Assembly (NCBI GenBank): GCA_965200235.1
Contig: OZ241339.1
Coordinates: forward strand, 1,922,001-1,986,000
Direction: 5' to 3'
DNA: 64,000 nt
From: Azotimanducus chitobiosivorans
GTDB taxonomy: Bacteria > Pseudomonadota > Gammaproteobacteria > Pseudomonadales > Azotimanducaceae
Under the pieces are notes generated by a model that was not told the DNA's origin, did not search any database, and saw nothing but the letters and a program-made list of their open reading frames with translations. A program made the position numbers and the translations under genes. Positions 54,011-63,106 of this stretch are shown piece by piece (position 1 is the stretch's first letter; each line of letters begins with the position of its first letter).

Positions 54011-55639
54011 ATGGCCTGTATCTTCCGAAATATCCTCTTGAAGGCGCTTCCCGTCGCGGCGCTCGCGCTGAACCTCGCTGCCTGCGAGACATCCCGCCCC
54101 GCCGCCAACATCGAGGCGAGAACCGAAGCGGTCTTCGCAAGCATTGAACAGACGCGGCGCGCGCACGAACTTGAAGAGCAAATCGTTGCGCGCCTTGACG
54201 CCTCGCCGTTCGAAGTCGGACCCTTGGGCTCTGCACTGCTTGATCTCGATTCAGACAATCTCGTTGCGCACCTCGGATTGGCTGTTTTCTACGACGCCGT
54301 CAAAGAACCGCGGAGCGCGGCGCGCCATCGCTTGATGGCGGAGGACTTGGCGGCAGGCATTGAGAAGATCGGCACGAGTTTCGTGGTCGCGTCGCCTGCG
54401 CAAGCTGAGAGCCTTTTACGCACGCAAGGCTACATATGCATTGGCGCCCGCTACCTGCCGAGTGCGCCGCTCGCCTATCAGATTCTCGCAGTCGATGAAG
54501 CAGGCGTGAACCATGATTTCGATTTTCTGCTCGCGCGTCCTGAGCACTTGGCACCGCCGGGCCTGAAGATCAACTTCTCAAAGTTCGAAGACATCCTGTT
54601 TCTGCTCATGCCAGAGCGCTCACGGCTCGGCGACACAGCCGCACGCGCGTTCATTCGGCAAGTGCAGTTCGAACACAGCGACACGGGATTCGGGCTGCCT
54701 GAGTGGTTTACCAGCCTGCCCGCAGGAAGGCCAAACGTCAACATCGACCTTCTGAAGGGATATGAGCAACAGAATGCGGCGGTGCCAGCCTCGGGCGAAG
54801 CGAGACTTGAGGCGCTGCACGCCGCGAAGCGCCACTATGCGCGCGCCGCGCGCGCAGGCTCAACCGAGGCCATGTACCTGCTCGCGCGGCTCTATCGATC
54901 GAAGGAACTCGGGCGTGGCAATCAGGAGAAAGCTGCCGATCTCTTCCGCAAGGCGGCCGAGGCGAAGAACCTCAACGCCACTCGCGAGCTCGCGAGATTC
55001 TTCGAGCGCGGCGATGCCGTTTTCGATGAGGACCTCGAGAGTGCGCGCGATTTCTACCGGAGCGCCTACGCGCTCGGAGGCAAGGGCGATTTGCGCGCCT
55101 ACATCGAGTTCTTGCGGCGCCATGACGGCGAAGTGGAATTTGACAAGGAAGCGTTCGAAGCCCTGCGCGCGTCGGCCAAGGACAAGCATGCATGGAGCCT
55201 GATGACGCTTGCCAATCTGTATGCCGATGGCGTGGGCGTCAAGGCCAATTATCGACGTGCGCGCGCACTCATGCGCGATGCCGCGCGCGAGGCACCGGAA
55301 GCACCCGATCTGATCAATGAGGTGGCTTGGGTGCTCGCGACTTCAAACAAGCGGCAGCTTCGCGACGATCGATTTGCGCTTGCCGTGATGGATCAGATGA
55401 TGCGCGGCAACGAGGATGCGCAGGCCAACCCCATGTATCTCGACACCTGGGCCGCCGCCTACGCCGCCAACGGCGACTTTGAAGAGGCCGTGCGATTGCA
55501 AAACCAAGCGCTTGAAGCTGCGGACGAATCGCCTTTGGGCGAAGACCTCGTGGCGGAAATGCAAACCCATCTCGCGCACTTCCACAAGGGCGAGGCCCTG
55601 TCCAAAGAGAATTTCGATGCCGACGAGGACGAAGGTTAG
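54011..55639 (+). CDS. lipoprotein with Sel1/TPR-like repeats
   Basis: About 542 residues from ATG 54011; a TTG at 54002 also fits. The signal peptide ends in the lipobox LNLAACE, with lipidation at Cys near residue 25. From about 255 to 430 there are Sel1-like pairs of helices, such as YARAARAGSTEAMYLLARLYRS, AADLFRKAAEAKNLNATRELARFF and HAWSLMTLANLYADGVG. An acidic C-terminus ends it. It is probably an envelope scaffold; partner unknown. Its stop overlaps the MnmH gene by 23 bases. Confidence 0.8.
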   Translation: MACIFRNILLKALPVAALALNLAACETSRPAANIEARTEAVFASIEQTRRAHELEEQIVARLDASPFEVGPLGSALLDLDSDNLVAHLGLAVFYDAVKEPRSAARHRLMAEDLAAGIEKIGTSFVVASPAQAESLLRTQGYICIGARYLPSAPLAYQILAVDEAGVNHDFDFLLARPEHLAPPGLKINFSKFEDILFLLMPERSRLGDTAARAFIRQVQFEHSDTGFGLPEWFTSLPAGRPNVNIDLLKGYEQQNAAVPASGEARLEALHAAKRHYARAARAGSTEAMYLLARLYRSKELGRGNQEKAADLFRKAAEAKNLNATRELARFFERGDAVFDEDLESARDFYRSAYALGGKGDLRAYIEFLRRHDGEVEFDKEAFEALRASAKDKHAWSLMTLANLYADGVGVKANYRRARALMRDAAREAPEAPDLINEVAWVLATSNKRQLRDDRFALAVMDQMMRGNEDAQANPMYLDTWAAAYAANGDFEEAVRLQNQALEAADESPLGEDLVAEMQTHLAHFHKGEALSKENFDADEDEG

Positions 55640-56669
55640 CTATCTGGATGTGCGCTCGCCGTCCGAATTTGCCGCAGGATCGATCTCTGGGTCAAAGAAT
55701 CTGCCGATCTTGAGCGACGAGGAACGCCGGCTTGTCGGCATCTGCTACAAAAAAGAAGGGCGGGACGCCGCTATCGCACTTGGGCACTCGCTTGTGGCGG
55801 GCGAGATCAAAGCAAGCCGCGTGGCAGCGTGGCGCGAATTCGCAACGCATGCGCCGGACGCGCAGATCTGCTGCGCGCGCGGCGGCCTGCGATCTGAGAT
55901 TGCCGCCCGCTGGCTTTTCGATGCCGGCATTCATTTGAAGCGCGTCGAAGGCGGCTACAAGGCGCTTCGCAATCAATGCCTCGATGTGCTCGATACCGCG
56001 CCGCAGATGCTTGCCATCGTCATCGTCGGCGGCCGCACCGGCAGCGGCAAAACCGAGATCATTCGCAAGTTCGAGTGCGCACTCGATTTGGAAGGTATTG
56101 CGCGGCACCGCGGCTCCGCGTTCGGCGCGCTTCGCGACCCGCAGCCGAGTCAGGCGACCTTCGAGAATCACCTCGCGCACGCGCTCGCGATGTTCATGCC
56201 GGGGCAGCGAATTGTGATCGAAGATGAGAGCCGCGCGATCGGCAGCCGCTCGGTGCCGAATCGCCTCTATGAAGCAATGGGACAGGCACCGATTCTTGTC
56301 GTGGAACAGGACCGAGCGGCGCGTGCGGCGCGCATCTACGATGAGTACGTGGCCGAATCCGCCAGTGTGGTCGGCGGCGAAGCCCTGCGCGAACGACATC
56401 TCGCATCGCTTGACCGCATCAAGAAGCGCCTTGGTGGCCTAGCCCATGCACGCATCGCCGCCGAAATCGAAGCAGCCTTTGCGAGCGGCGAGCGCGACGC
56501 GCATCTTCTATGGATCAGCTCGCTGCTCGAAACCTACTACGACCCCATGTACGACCACGGCCTCAAGCGCAAAGCGTCGAGGATTTGTTTTCGTGGTTCG
56601 CCCGAAGCCGTGTGTGATTGGATTACGAGCCAGTCTGATATTCGCGCCATGCCGCGCACATCGCGCTAA
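55617..56669 (+). CDS. mnmH: tRNA 2-selenouridine synthase MnmH
   Basis: A 350-residue enzyme from ATG 55617, inside the lipoprotein gene end. It replaces sulfur with selenium at the wobble uridine of certain tRNAs. The rhodanese domain begins VSYLDVRSPSEFAAGSISGS and carries the active Cys in ICCARGGLRSE. The P-loop domain has VGGRTGSGKTEI (near residue 140) and VIEDESRAIGS. SelD is not in the window. The C-terminus overlaps a convergent ORF by 47 bases. Confidence 0.93.
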   Translation: MPTRTKVSYLDVRSPSEFAAGSISGSKNLPILSDEERRLVGICYKKEGRDAAIALGHSLVAGEIKASRVAAWREFATHAPDAQICCARGGLRSEIAARWLFDAGIHLKRVEGGYKALRNQCLDVLDTAPQMLAIVIVGGRTGSGKTEIIRKFECALDLEGIARHRGSAFGALRDPQPSQATFENHLAHALAMFMPGQRIVIEDESRAIGSRSVPNRLYEAMGQAPILVVEQDRAARAARIYDEYVAESASVVGGEALRERHLASLDRIKKRLGGLAHARIAAEIEAAFASGERDAHLLWISSLLETYYDPMYDHGLKRKASRICFRGSPEAVCDWITSQSDIRAMPRTSR

Positions 56670-56931
56670 TCCCGGAGACTTCGCTCATACCGAGAATCTC
56701 CAGTATCCGTTCGGCTTCTGCGTGCGAAAAGCTCGCGTGAAACATGTGCGAGCGGGCATCGCCTCGATGATCGGGCGGACGCGCGATCGGCTCGCTCTCA
56801 CAGACGCTGCGCAGCCGCGAAGCCAACGCGAGGTCGCCAGACGCCTCAATGATCTCAGCGGTGGAGACGAGCAGATGGCGCGAGATGACATGCGGCTGAT
56901 CGCAGAGCCGCTTGTATTCGGCCCAGTCCAT
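56623..56931 (-). CDS. hypothetical protein
   Basis: A 102-residue protein of unrecognised family. It begins MDWAEYKRLCDQPHVISRHL and ends in a Met-Ser-rich helix. Arg-Pro-Pro-Asp-His-Arg-Gly-Asp in the middle suggests a loop. It overlaps the 3' end of mnmH on the opposite strand and lies 10 bases after purC on its own strand, so it may be co-transcribed with purC. Overlap and length leave it uncertain. Confidence 0.5.
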   Translation of the reverse strand: MDWAEYKRLCDQPHVISRHLLVSTAEIIEASGDLALASRLRSVCESEPIARPPDHRGDARSHMFHASFSHAEAERILEILGMSEVSGISAMCAAWREYQTGS

Positions 56932-56941
56932 CTAGAGGTTT

Positions 56942-57868
56942 CTAGAGATCGAGCGATTCCCCAGTCAGTCGTCGATACGCTTCGAGGTAGCGGTCAAGCG
57001 TGTTTTGCACCACATCACCAGGCAGTGGCGGCCCGGGCGGCGTCTTGTCCCAATCGCCCGCCGATACAAGCGTCTCCAGATGATTGCGCACGTACTGCTT
57101 ATCGTAGCTCTGCTGTTCCCGGCCCGGCTCCCAATCATCGGCTGGCCAGAAGCGCGAGCTATCGGGCGTGAACACTTCATCGATGAGAATGGGCTCATCG
57201 GGCGCATCCTCAAGCACGCCAAATTCAAACTTGGTGTCGGCCAGAATAATGCCGCGCTCACCTGCATAGTCGCGACCGGCGGCGTACAGACCGAGAGTCA
57301 GAGATGAGAGGCGCTCCGCCATTTTCTCACCGAGCACTTCGGCAGCTTCAGCGAAGCTGATGTTCTCGTCGTGACCTGTTTCGGCCTTGGTCGATGGCGT
57401 GAATAAAGGCGTGTCGAGCCGGTCGCTATTGACGAGCCCCTTGGGCAGCTCAATGCCGCACACCGCGCCTGTTCGCATATAGTCCTTGTAGCCGCTACCA
57501 GTGATGTAGCCGCGCGCAACGCACTCGACCGGCAGAACCCGCGTTTTTCGGCAAAGCATGATGCGGCCTTGCAGCCGCGCCCGCTCTTCGTCGGAAATCC
57601 CCGGAATGTCATTGGAGTCGCAGGACACCAGGTGATGCGTGAGCCGGTCTTCAAAATGAGAGAACCAAAAGCGCGAGAGCTGCGTGAGGACGACACCCTT
57701 GCCGGGCACGCCGGTTTCCAAGACGACATCGAAGGCGCTGACCCGATCGGTCGCGATGATCAGCAGGCCATCCGTGCCATCTGGCAGAGGACATTCATAG
57801 AGGTCGCGCACCTTGCCCCGACGCGCACCCGCGAGCGGCAGATTGGTTTCCATGACCGCGCTGTTCAT
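56942..57868 (-). CDS. purC: phosphoribosylaminoimidazole-succinocarboxamide synthase
   Basis: A 308-residue SAICAR synthase from ATG 57868 with GGGAGA upstream. It joins CAIR and aspartate in purine biosynthesis. ARRGKVRDLYECP, IIATDRVSAFDVVLETGVPGKG, LPVECVARGYITGSGYKDY and TKFEFG, followed by ILIDEVFTPDSSRFWP, are all conserved. It is of the longer class. Divergent from the amidotransferase gene. Confidence 0.96.
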   Translation of the reverse strand: MNSAVMETNLPLAGARRGKVRDLYECPLPDGTDGLLIIATDRVSAFDVVLETGVPGKGVVLTQLSRFWFSHFEDRLTHHLVSCDSNDIPGISDEERARLQGRIMLCRKTRVLPVECVARGYITGSGYKDYMRTGAVCGIELPKGLVNSDRLDTPLFTPSTKAETGHDENISFAEAAEVLGEKMAERLSSLTLGLYAAGRDYAGERGIILADTKFEFGVLEDAPDEPILIDEVFTPDSSRFWPADDWEPGREQQSYDKQYVRNHLETLVSAGDWDKTPPGPPLPGDVVQNTLDRYLEAYRRLTGESLDL

Positions 57869-57920
57869 GTCTTGCGTTCTCCCAAAAGGGGGGTAGGATA
57901 CATGCTTTTGATGGTCGTCA

Positions 57921-58637
57921 ATGTCCCTCTTGCAGGCCCACGTCATTCAGCATCTGGCCTTTGAGGATTTGGGTAGCATTGATGACGTGCTTCGAGAGCG
58001 CGGCGTAGAACCCGAGATCATTGACGCGACGCAAAGCGACTTCGACTCCGCGCGCGATTCGGACCTTGTCATTGTCCTCGGCGGGCCGATCAGTGCGAAT
58101 GATTCCAAGCGATTTCCGTTTCTCGCCGCCGAACGTGCGCTGATCGAGCACAGGCTCAAGCGAGCACTGCCGACGCTCGGTATTTGCCTCGGCGCACAGC
58201 TCATGGCGCAAGTGCTCGGCGCCAAGATCTATCCGATGACGCGCAAGGAAATCGGATTCTCGGCACTGCGCTTGACCGAAGCGGGCAAGGCGCATGCGTT
58301 GGGCGCGGTGACGACACCCGTCCTGCATTGGCACGGCGAGATGTTCGAACTGCCAGCAGGCACGCTGCGGCTTGCTTCCACTGAGCTTTGTATCGAACAA
58401 GCATTCTCATTCGAAGCGCACAGCCTTGCCTTGCAATTTCACTTGGAAGTGCGCGCACGCGAACTCGAGCGCTGGCTGGTGGGGCACATTGTTGAGCTTG
58501 AGGCTGCTGGGGTTGATCTACAGGCACCGCGAGCGCAAGCAAAGCAATGGGGTGATGCGCTTGAGAAGGAGTCGCATCGGGTGTTCGACGCTTGGCTTGA
58601 CGGGCTTGGGTGTGCTGCGCTCCCTAGGGATCAATAA
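57921..58637 (+). CDS. class I glutamine amidotransferase-like protein
   Basis: A 238-residue protein. The nucleophile Cys is in LGICLGAQLMAQ (near residue 90), and the His-Glu pair is in LALQFHLEV (near 175). VIVLGGPISAND is the oxyanion loop. This is the free-standing GATase type (GuaA-like domain without synthetase), which hydrolyses gamma-glutamyl compounds or feeds ammonia to an unknown partner. Its stop touches the antitoxin gene's 3' end. Confidence 0.88.
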   Translation: MSLLQAHVIQHLAFEDLGSIDDVLRERGVEPEIIDATQSDFDSARDSDLVIVLGGPISANDSKRFPFLAAERALIEHRLKRALPTLGICLGAQLMAQVLGAKIYPMTRKEIGFSALRLTEAGKAHALGAVTTPVLHWHGEMFELPAGTLRLASTELCIEQAFSFEAHSLALQFHLEVRARELERWLVGHIVELEAAGVDLQAPRAQAKQWGDALEKESHRVFDAWLDGLGCAALPRDQ

Positions 58638-58886
58638 CTATTGCGCAATGTGCACGCCACAAATGGTGTCCCGGATTTTGTTCCAATCGGCACCCTCAAA
58701 CTCTGGGGTAAGACCGCTCCCGCCGTAGCTCGGGATGTTCAACTGACCACGCGCCACATTTCGCCGGGCGTGAAGGACTCGATGCAACCCTTCTTCAAAC
58801 AGTTGTCGAAGTGAAGCGCCTTCCTGCCTAGCCAGATGCTTGGCCTGCTCAAGCAAATCATCGGGCAATTCGATAGTTGTCTTCAT
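58638..58886 (-). CDS. orphan VapB-like ribbon-helix-helix antitoxin
   Basis: An 82-residue protein starting MKTTIELPDDLLEQAKHLARQEG, then ASLRQLFEEGLHRVL, the RHH DNA-binding fold of VapB-type antitoxins. The C-terminal tail (LNIPSYGGSGLTPEFEGADW) is the toxin-binding segment. The usual PIN toxin gene should follow on the same strand, but the amidotransferase stop is there. The next 257 bases upstream to 59143 show no gene. Confidence 0.75.
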   Translation of the reverse strand: MKTTIELPDDLLEQAKHLARQEGASLRQLFEEGLHRVLHARRNVARGQLNIPSYGGSGLTPEFEGADWNKIRDTICGVHIAQ

Positions 58887-59143
58887 ATGGAACTCCCTTA
58901 GTCATAGTATTGCCCTACCATATTCCTTCTGCGGACGAAAGGCAAGGGAAGGTTCAGGGATGTTTTGGTGGCAAAGAATCCGACGTGTATACGAAAAGCA
59001 GCTTTTGTGGGCATTTCTGCTCATTGTGCATACAAAACGGCTATTCCCTATACATGTTGGATGGCGTCACTGGGACACCCTTACAAACCCTGACTCTCAG
59101 CCAGGCATTTGTGCGAAACTGACTTTTTCGACCTGAGGTTGCC

Positions 59144-60334
59144 ATGTCAGTTACCACGATAGGGATTCGTCTCTGCCTCGCTTTGGGGTTGGCGGCCTCC
59201 GCCTTGTCGCATGGCACAGAACCGAGCGAACAAGAGGTGCTTGCGCGGCTTGCAGACTCGGAAGCCAACATACTCTTCTGGCCGCAGGCTGATCGGCGGA
59301 TTGGCTTTCGCCATATCTCCGATCTTCTTCCATCCAGGCTGATCGAGCCGGGCGACTCGCCTTCGACGCTGCGCGACGCGCCGCTTGATCTTGGCGCGGT
59401 GCGCTATCAGGTCGAAGGACAAGACCATGCCCTCTCCGACTACCTTGACGACCCCGGCCATGTCGGGCTGATTGTCGTTCGCGGCGATGATGTCCTGTTC
59501 GAGCACTATGCCGATGGCAATGATCGGAAAAGCCTGTGGATATCGTTTTCGGTGGCCAAGTCAGTGACGTCAATGCTTATCGGCGCGGCCATCGAAGATG
59601 GTTTCATTGGAAGCGTAGACGATTCGGTGGTTGACTATCTGCCGCACCTGCAGGGTACCGGCTATGCGCAGGCGAGCATCCGCGATGTCTTAAGAATGGC
59701 GTCGGGCGTTCTCTGGAACGAGGACTACACCGACCCGGAGTCCGATGTGGCGCTAGCGGGCGGCGCCAACGGCAAAGCCCTGCTGAACTACCTCGCCAAG
59801 CTGCCAGCCGAGCACGAGCCGGGGACAGTGTTCAACTACAACACCGGCGAAACGAATCTCGCAGGCCAACTTCTGCGGGCGGCAATCGGCAATAATGCCG
59901 CCACCTACCTGAGCCACAAGATCTGGCGGCCTTTCGGCATGGAACATATGGCCTACTGGTCACTCGGAGAGGTCGGCGGCGGCGAACTCGGCGGCTGCTG
60001 CATCAACGCTTCGCTGCGCGACTATGCCCGACTCGGCCAATTCGCGATGCGCGGCGGCGTTTTGCCGAACGGCGAGCGGGTGCTACCAGAGGGCTGGATG
60101 GACGAATCCATCGAACCCTCAGAGGGTTACGAAGGCTATGGCTATCTGTGGTGGCTGTTCGACGATGGCAGCTACGCCGCGCGCGGCATATTTGGGCAGT
60201 TGATTCAGGTCTACCCTGACGATAATCTCGTCATTGCCGCGCATGGTAACGCTGGCGCGGCGACGGGCACGAGATACCGCATCCACCAAGGTGCGCTTGT
60301 TCCGGCGATTAGGGCGTTTCTGGCTCAGAGATAG
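59144..60334 (+). CDS. serine hydrolase, class C beta-lactamase-like
   Basis: A 396-residue exported protein; signal peptide through LGLAASALSHG. The SXXK motif is SVAK (SFSVAKSVTSM, near residue 143), YXN appears in VFNYNTGETNLAG, and the third element is near GIFGQLIQVYP. This is the AmpC/EstB/DD-peptidase fold. The substrate is unknown; many such proteins are esterases or cleave small peptides. It is in a region with core-like genes. Confidence 0.85.
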   Translation: MSVTTIGIRLCLALGLAASALSHGTEPSEQEVLARLADSEANILFWPQADRRIGFRHISDLLPSRLIEPGDSPSTLRDAPLDLGAVRYQVEGQDHALSDYLDDPGHVGLIVVRGDDVLFEHYADGNDRKSLWISFSVAKSVTSMLIGAAIEDGFIGSVDDSVVDYLPHLQGTGYAQASIRDVLRMASGVLWNEDYTDPESDVALAGGANGKALLNYLAKLPAEHEPGTVFNYNTGETNLAGQLLRAAIGNNAATYLSHKIWRPFGMEHMAYWSLGEVGGGELGGCCINASLRDYARLGQFAMRGGVLPNGERVLPEGWMDESIEPSEGYEGYGYLWWLFDDGSYAARGIFGQLIQVYPDDNLVIAAHGNAGAATGTRYRIHQGALVPAIRAFLAQR

Positions 60335-60376
60335 GCGCGAAGACTTGCAAGTCGTCCGTTTCAGCTAGCCGCCGTA

Positions 60377-60727
60377 CTACGTAGCATCAATCTCGCGTCG
60401 TGCGGCCGTCGCTAGGAATGCCGAGCGGGTCATTCTGCGCCGTCTCGCCTCATCGTCAATCAGTTCGAGAAGGCCATGGTCGAGGGAGATATTGACCCGC
60501 CGAGAGGATCCCCGGTCCAAGAGAAGCGGGATCAGCGCGAGATCGGCGTCGCGCCGCCAGTCTTTGAGTTCCAAGGCAGTCTTGATTGCATCTTTCACAG
60601 GGTGCTTGAACTGCCGGTGGCTTCCTTTCGTGGCCACATGTATCCAGCCATCACCCCGGAGCCTTCGAATGAGCCTTTTACTTTCGCGTTCCAATACCTG
60701 CTCCTCATTGTGTATAAATTTACACAA
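60377..60727 (-). CDS. HicA-HicB in-frame fusion (decayed toxin-antitoxin pair)
   Basis: A 116-residue product. Residues 17-45 are HicA-like: LIRRLRGDGWIHVATKGSH then RQFKHP, with the double-stranded RNA-binding fold and its His. Residues 60-116 are HicB-like: DWRRDADLALIPL and VNISLDHGLLELIDDEARRR, then MTRSAFLATAAR. The HicA C-terminus and HicB start are absent. An in-frame deletion has joined the two genes into one. It probably lacks toxin activity; it might still bind DNA. Confidence 0.65.
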   Translation of the reverse strand: MCKFIHNEEQVLERESKRLIRRLRGDGWIHVATKGSHRQFKHPVKDAIKTALELKDWRRDADLALIPLLLDRGSSRRVNISLDHGLLELIDDEARRRRMTRSAFLATAARREIDAT

Positions 60728-60783
60728 GATGAGGACACTTGGTCAACACAGGCTTACAATAATCAGGCTTGGCCTCGCAAGAA

Positions 60784-61620
60784 TCATTTTAACTTTCTTA
60801 AGAGATCTTCCCGAGCAGCGACTTCCTTCAGTTTCGCTATGACTCTTTCTTCAAGCTTCTTTCCTTCCGAGTAGTCCGCAGGTACGGCACAATGCACCCT
60901 GCCATCCTTCAAAAGCTGATCAGCCTGCTGCTTTTTGCGAGAGTTAGGCTTGTATACAGCAATTGAGCATCCGCCTAAATCTTTGATCAAACGAAAACAG
61001 GGGATGTCAGTCTCTCCATCTCCGATATAAATCATGTTTTCAAACGGAACTGGCCTTGCGTGAGTTTCAATGAACTTATTTACGCCCTCTCGATCATTCG
61101 GTTTTAGGGTACCTTTATTGATTCGAAACAAGAACTGAGTCTTATTGGTGTAATTCACCGCAAGTGCTGGCCACACCGCTACACCATGATGGTCATAGTG
61201 GTACTTTGAAGCCCAGATCTTCTTGAAGCGACTTTTCAGCTCGGTCCCATGAATTAACTCTTCATTGCCGGAAGAAATAAGGTAGTGCTCCAAGTTCAGG
61301 CCAAGCTGCCTCGCATGCTGTTCAATGCGATCAAACCAAGTGTCTAACCCCGAAAACAATTTGATTTGGCGCCCCTTGCTTACGAGATCATTTCGTTTTA
61401 CGGACACAGGTTTGGCCCGCGCCTTCTCAAGCATCAAACTCATGTACACCAGTATCTCGTCTGCTTGTTCTGATCGTGCGATTTTCGCGACTTCCCCCCA
61501 GAACGCATCGGGGGTCATGCCTATGTCAGGGATGAGCTTTCGCTCTTGCATATTTCCGGGGGCTAGAGTACCGTCGAAGTCGTAAGCAATTGCCGCAGTG
61601 GGTTTGTTTTTAACAGCCAT
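60784..61620 (-). CDS. HAD family hydrolase
   Basis: A 278-residue protein from ATG 61620. Motif I AYDFDGTLAPGNM (residues 12-24) carries both catalytic Asp. SSGN is motif II. The Lys and the IGDGETDIPCF motif IV follow near 200. It resembles the family of cytoplasmic haloacid dehalogenase phosphatases found in accessory regions. The substrate is unknown. AT-rich composition sets it and its neighbours apart from the core genes. Confidence 0.85.
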   Translation of the reverse strand: MAVKNKPTAAIAYDFDGTLAPGNMQERKLIPDIGMTPDAFWGEVAKIARSEQADEILVYMSLMLEKARAKPVSVKRNDLVSKGRQIKLFSGLDTWFDRIEQHARQLGLNLEHYLISSGNEELIHGTELKSRFKKIWASKYHYDHHGVAVWPALAVNYTNKTQFLFRINKGTLKPNDREGVNKFIETHARPVPFENMIYIGDGETDIPCFRLIKDLGGCSIAVYKPNSRKKQQADQLLKDGRVHCAVPADYSEGKKLEERVIAKLKEVAAREDLLRKLK

Positions 61621-61986
61621 TTCACGTCCTATCTGAAAAGAGGCTCTGATCGCAACCAGTAGGGAGTTCACGCAATGAGTTCGGCAGTTTCTGCCAAATA
61701 TCACGATGACCGCTAATGGACGTCGATCAGGGTCAAAGATTGTGGTGCTGAATCAAAATATTTCAAGGCGGTGTAGAGATCGAGGACTTCTTTTGTTGCG
61801 TTGTGATAAACGTAATTGTGGCGTCCCCGTTATCTACCTCTCGACTCTTGTCAGCGATTGGATTCAATACGCTTCCACAACGTCCAAAATGTTGCTTGTA
61901 CTACTTCAATGTCGGAATCCGTGAGGCATCGCCGGATTCCGGTAGAATTAAGGCAATGATTGGCCTAGAGACGAGGTGACGGGAAC

Positions 61987-62595
61987 ATGACAGAAACACT
62001 TATCGAGGCATTGATGGTTCTAGTGCCGGGGTTCGTCTCCGCTGGCGTGTACTTTGGATTGACATCGCATCCTAAGCCGAGCATGTTCGAGCGGATTGTC
62101 CAAGCAATTGTGTTTACTGTAGTTGTTTGGGCAGTGGCCGCAGCACTTGGCCTCGAGGTTGATTTGGATCTTAGATCCGGCGAATTTGGGGCAGCGATCC
62201 TCTTAGGAATTGCGATACTCGTTGGCTTTGTGGCTGCCGTGGTCGTTAACACGGACTATTTGCACAGGTTCCTTCGGTCGATTCGTGTCACCAAGGAAAA
62301 CTCGCACCCGACCGAGTGGTATTCGTCATTTTATAGCCGAGTTGGCGATGAGTTTGTGGTGCTGCATCTCGTTGACGGACGCCGCCTATACGGATGGCCC
62401 GCCGAGTGGCCGACGGACCCAGAGCGAGGGCACTTTAGAATTGAAGATGGAGAGTGGTTGCCGGAGGATGCGAATGCAAGTAACGAAGCGCACAGGGCGG
62501 CCAAATTCATATTGGTTCGGGTGGATGATGTTTCGATGGTAGAATTTGTGACACCGCAGACGGAAGGAGAAAGCGATGGTAATGCAAGCAACTAG
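61987..62595 (+). CDS. DUF6338 family membrane protein
   Basis: A 202-residue protein with three N-terminal hydrophobic segments (ALMVLVPGFVSAGVYFGL, IVFTVVVWAVAAALG and AILLGIAILVGFVAAVVV). A C-terminal cytoplasmic domain shows EWYSSFYSRVGDEFVVLHLVD, GRRLYGWPAEWPTDPERGHF and EWLPED, typical of DUF6338. It overlaps a small proline-rich gene by 20 bases. The role is unknown; such pairs are accessory. The 282 bases before it (61705-61986) show no convincing gene. Confidence 0.85.
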   Translation: MTETLIEALMVLVPGFVSAGVYFGLTSHPKPSMFERIVQAIVFTVVVWAVAAALGLEVDLDLRSGEFGAAILLGIAILVGFVAAVVVNTDYLHRFLRSIRVTKENSHPTEWYSSFYSRVGDEFVVLHLVDGRRLYGWPAEWPTDPERGHFRIEDGEWLPEDANASNEAHRAAKFILVRVDDVSMVEFVTPQTEGESDGNASN

Positions 62596-62752
62596 GCCTC
62601 CAAGTCGTCAAGAATCGGAAGGTCTGCTAAAAGACGGGATGCCACCGGGAAGAATGCCAGCGGACAGGCCTCCGCCTCCTTCTCCACCTCCGCGGCCTTC
62701 AACGAGCGAGCCGAACAAGCAATCACATCCGCCTAAAACCAATCGGCGGTGA
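62576..62752 (+). CDS. 58-residue proline-rich protein, partner of DUF6338
   Basis: ATG 62576 is preceded by AAGGAGA at the right spacing, inside the end of the DUF6338 gene. The product begins MVMQATRPPSRQESEGLLKD, continues with a run of prolines (PPPPSPPPRP) and ends in NKQSHPPKTNRR. Strong Shine-Dalgarno, overlap and frame make it a real gene despite its length. The Pro-rich tail probably binds a partner; it carries no known domain. Confidence 0.7.
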   Translation: MVMQATRPPSRQESEGLLKDGMPPGRMPADRPPPPSPPPRPSTSEPNKQSHPPKTNRR

Positions 62753-62879
62753 GCCGTCTCTGACTAGCCGGTGCTCCTGCCCACCTAAAGCGTGCGCTGT
62801 CCTCGAGCAAGCCGCGCCTTCATTCACCGGAGCCCGCCTTATTTCCGCCCTCGAACCGTCCAAAAAAGTGGGGAACACG

Positions 62880-63053
62880 TCACCCTCTTCCAAGACTATT
62901 GTCAGGACCCTCGCGGCTACATGCTTCATGGTAAATTTTTTCAGCTTTGTCTTTTTTTATTCCGAATTTGCTACAGAGTGCTTCGATAACAGCCAGCTTT
63001 AACCATCCTTTCCTAATGTGCTCACGTGCGAACGTTATTTGTCTTTCTTCCAT
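62880..63053 (-). CDS. 57-residue protein, possible small HTH
   Basis: ATG 63053 opens a 57-residue frame, MEERQITFAREHIRKGWLKL followed by AVIEALCSKFGIKKDKAEKI and an end in DNSLGRG. The helix-rich, charged, AT-rich sequence looks coding, with AGGA 11 bases upstream. It resembles a small DNA-binding helix bundle, but no family is recognised. The bases 62753-62879 hold nothing I can name. Confidence 0.4.
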   Translation of the reverse strand: MEERQITFAREHIRKGWLKLAVIEALCSKFGIKKDKAEKIYHEACSREGPDNSLGRG

Positions 63054-63106
63054 AGTGCTCGGATTTCCTGTTAAGTGTAAGTTGAGATCATTATACCACT
63101 GGGACT

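Noticed and set aside
61705..61986. Small ORFs in both strands before DUF6338
   Set aside because: A short minus-strand reading ending TFWTLWKRIESNR looked coding, but it has no start, no RBS and no recognisable family.
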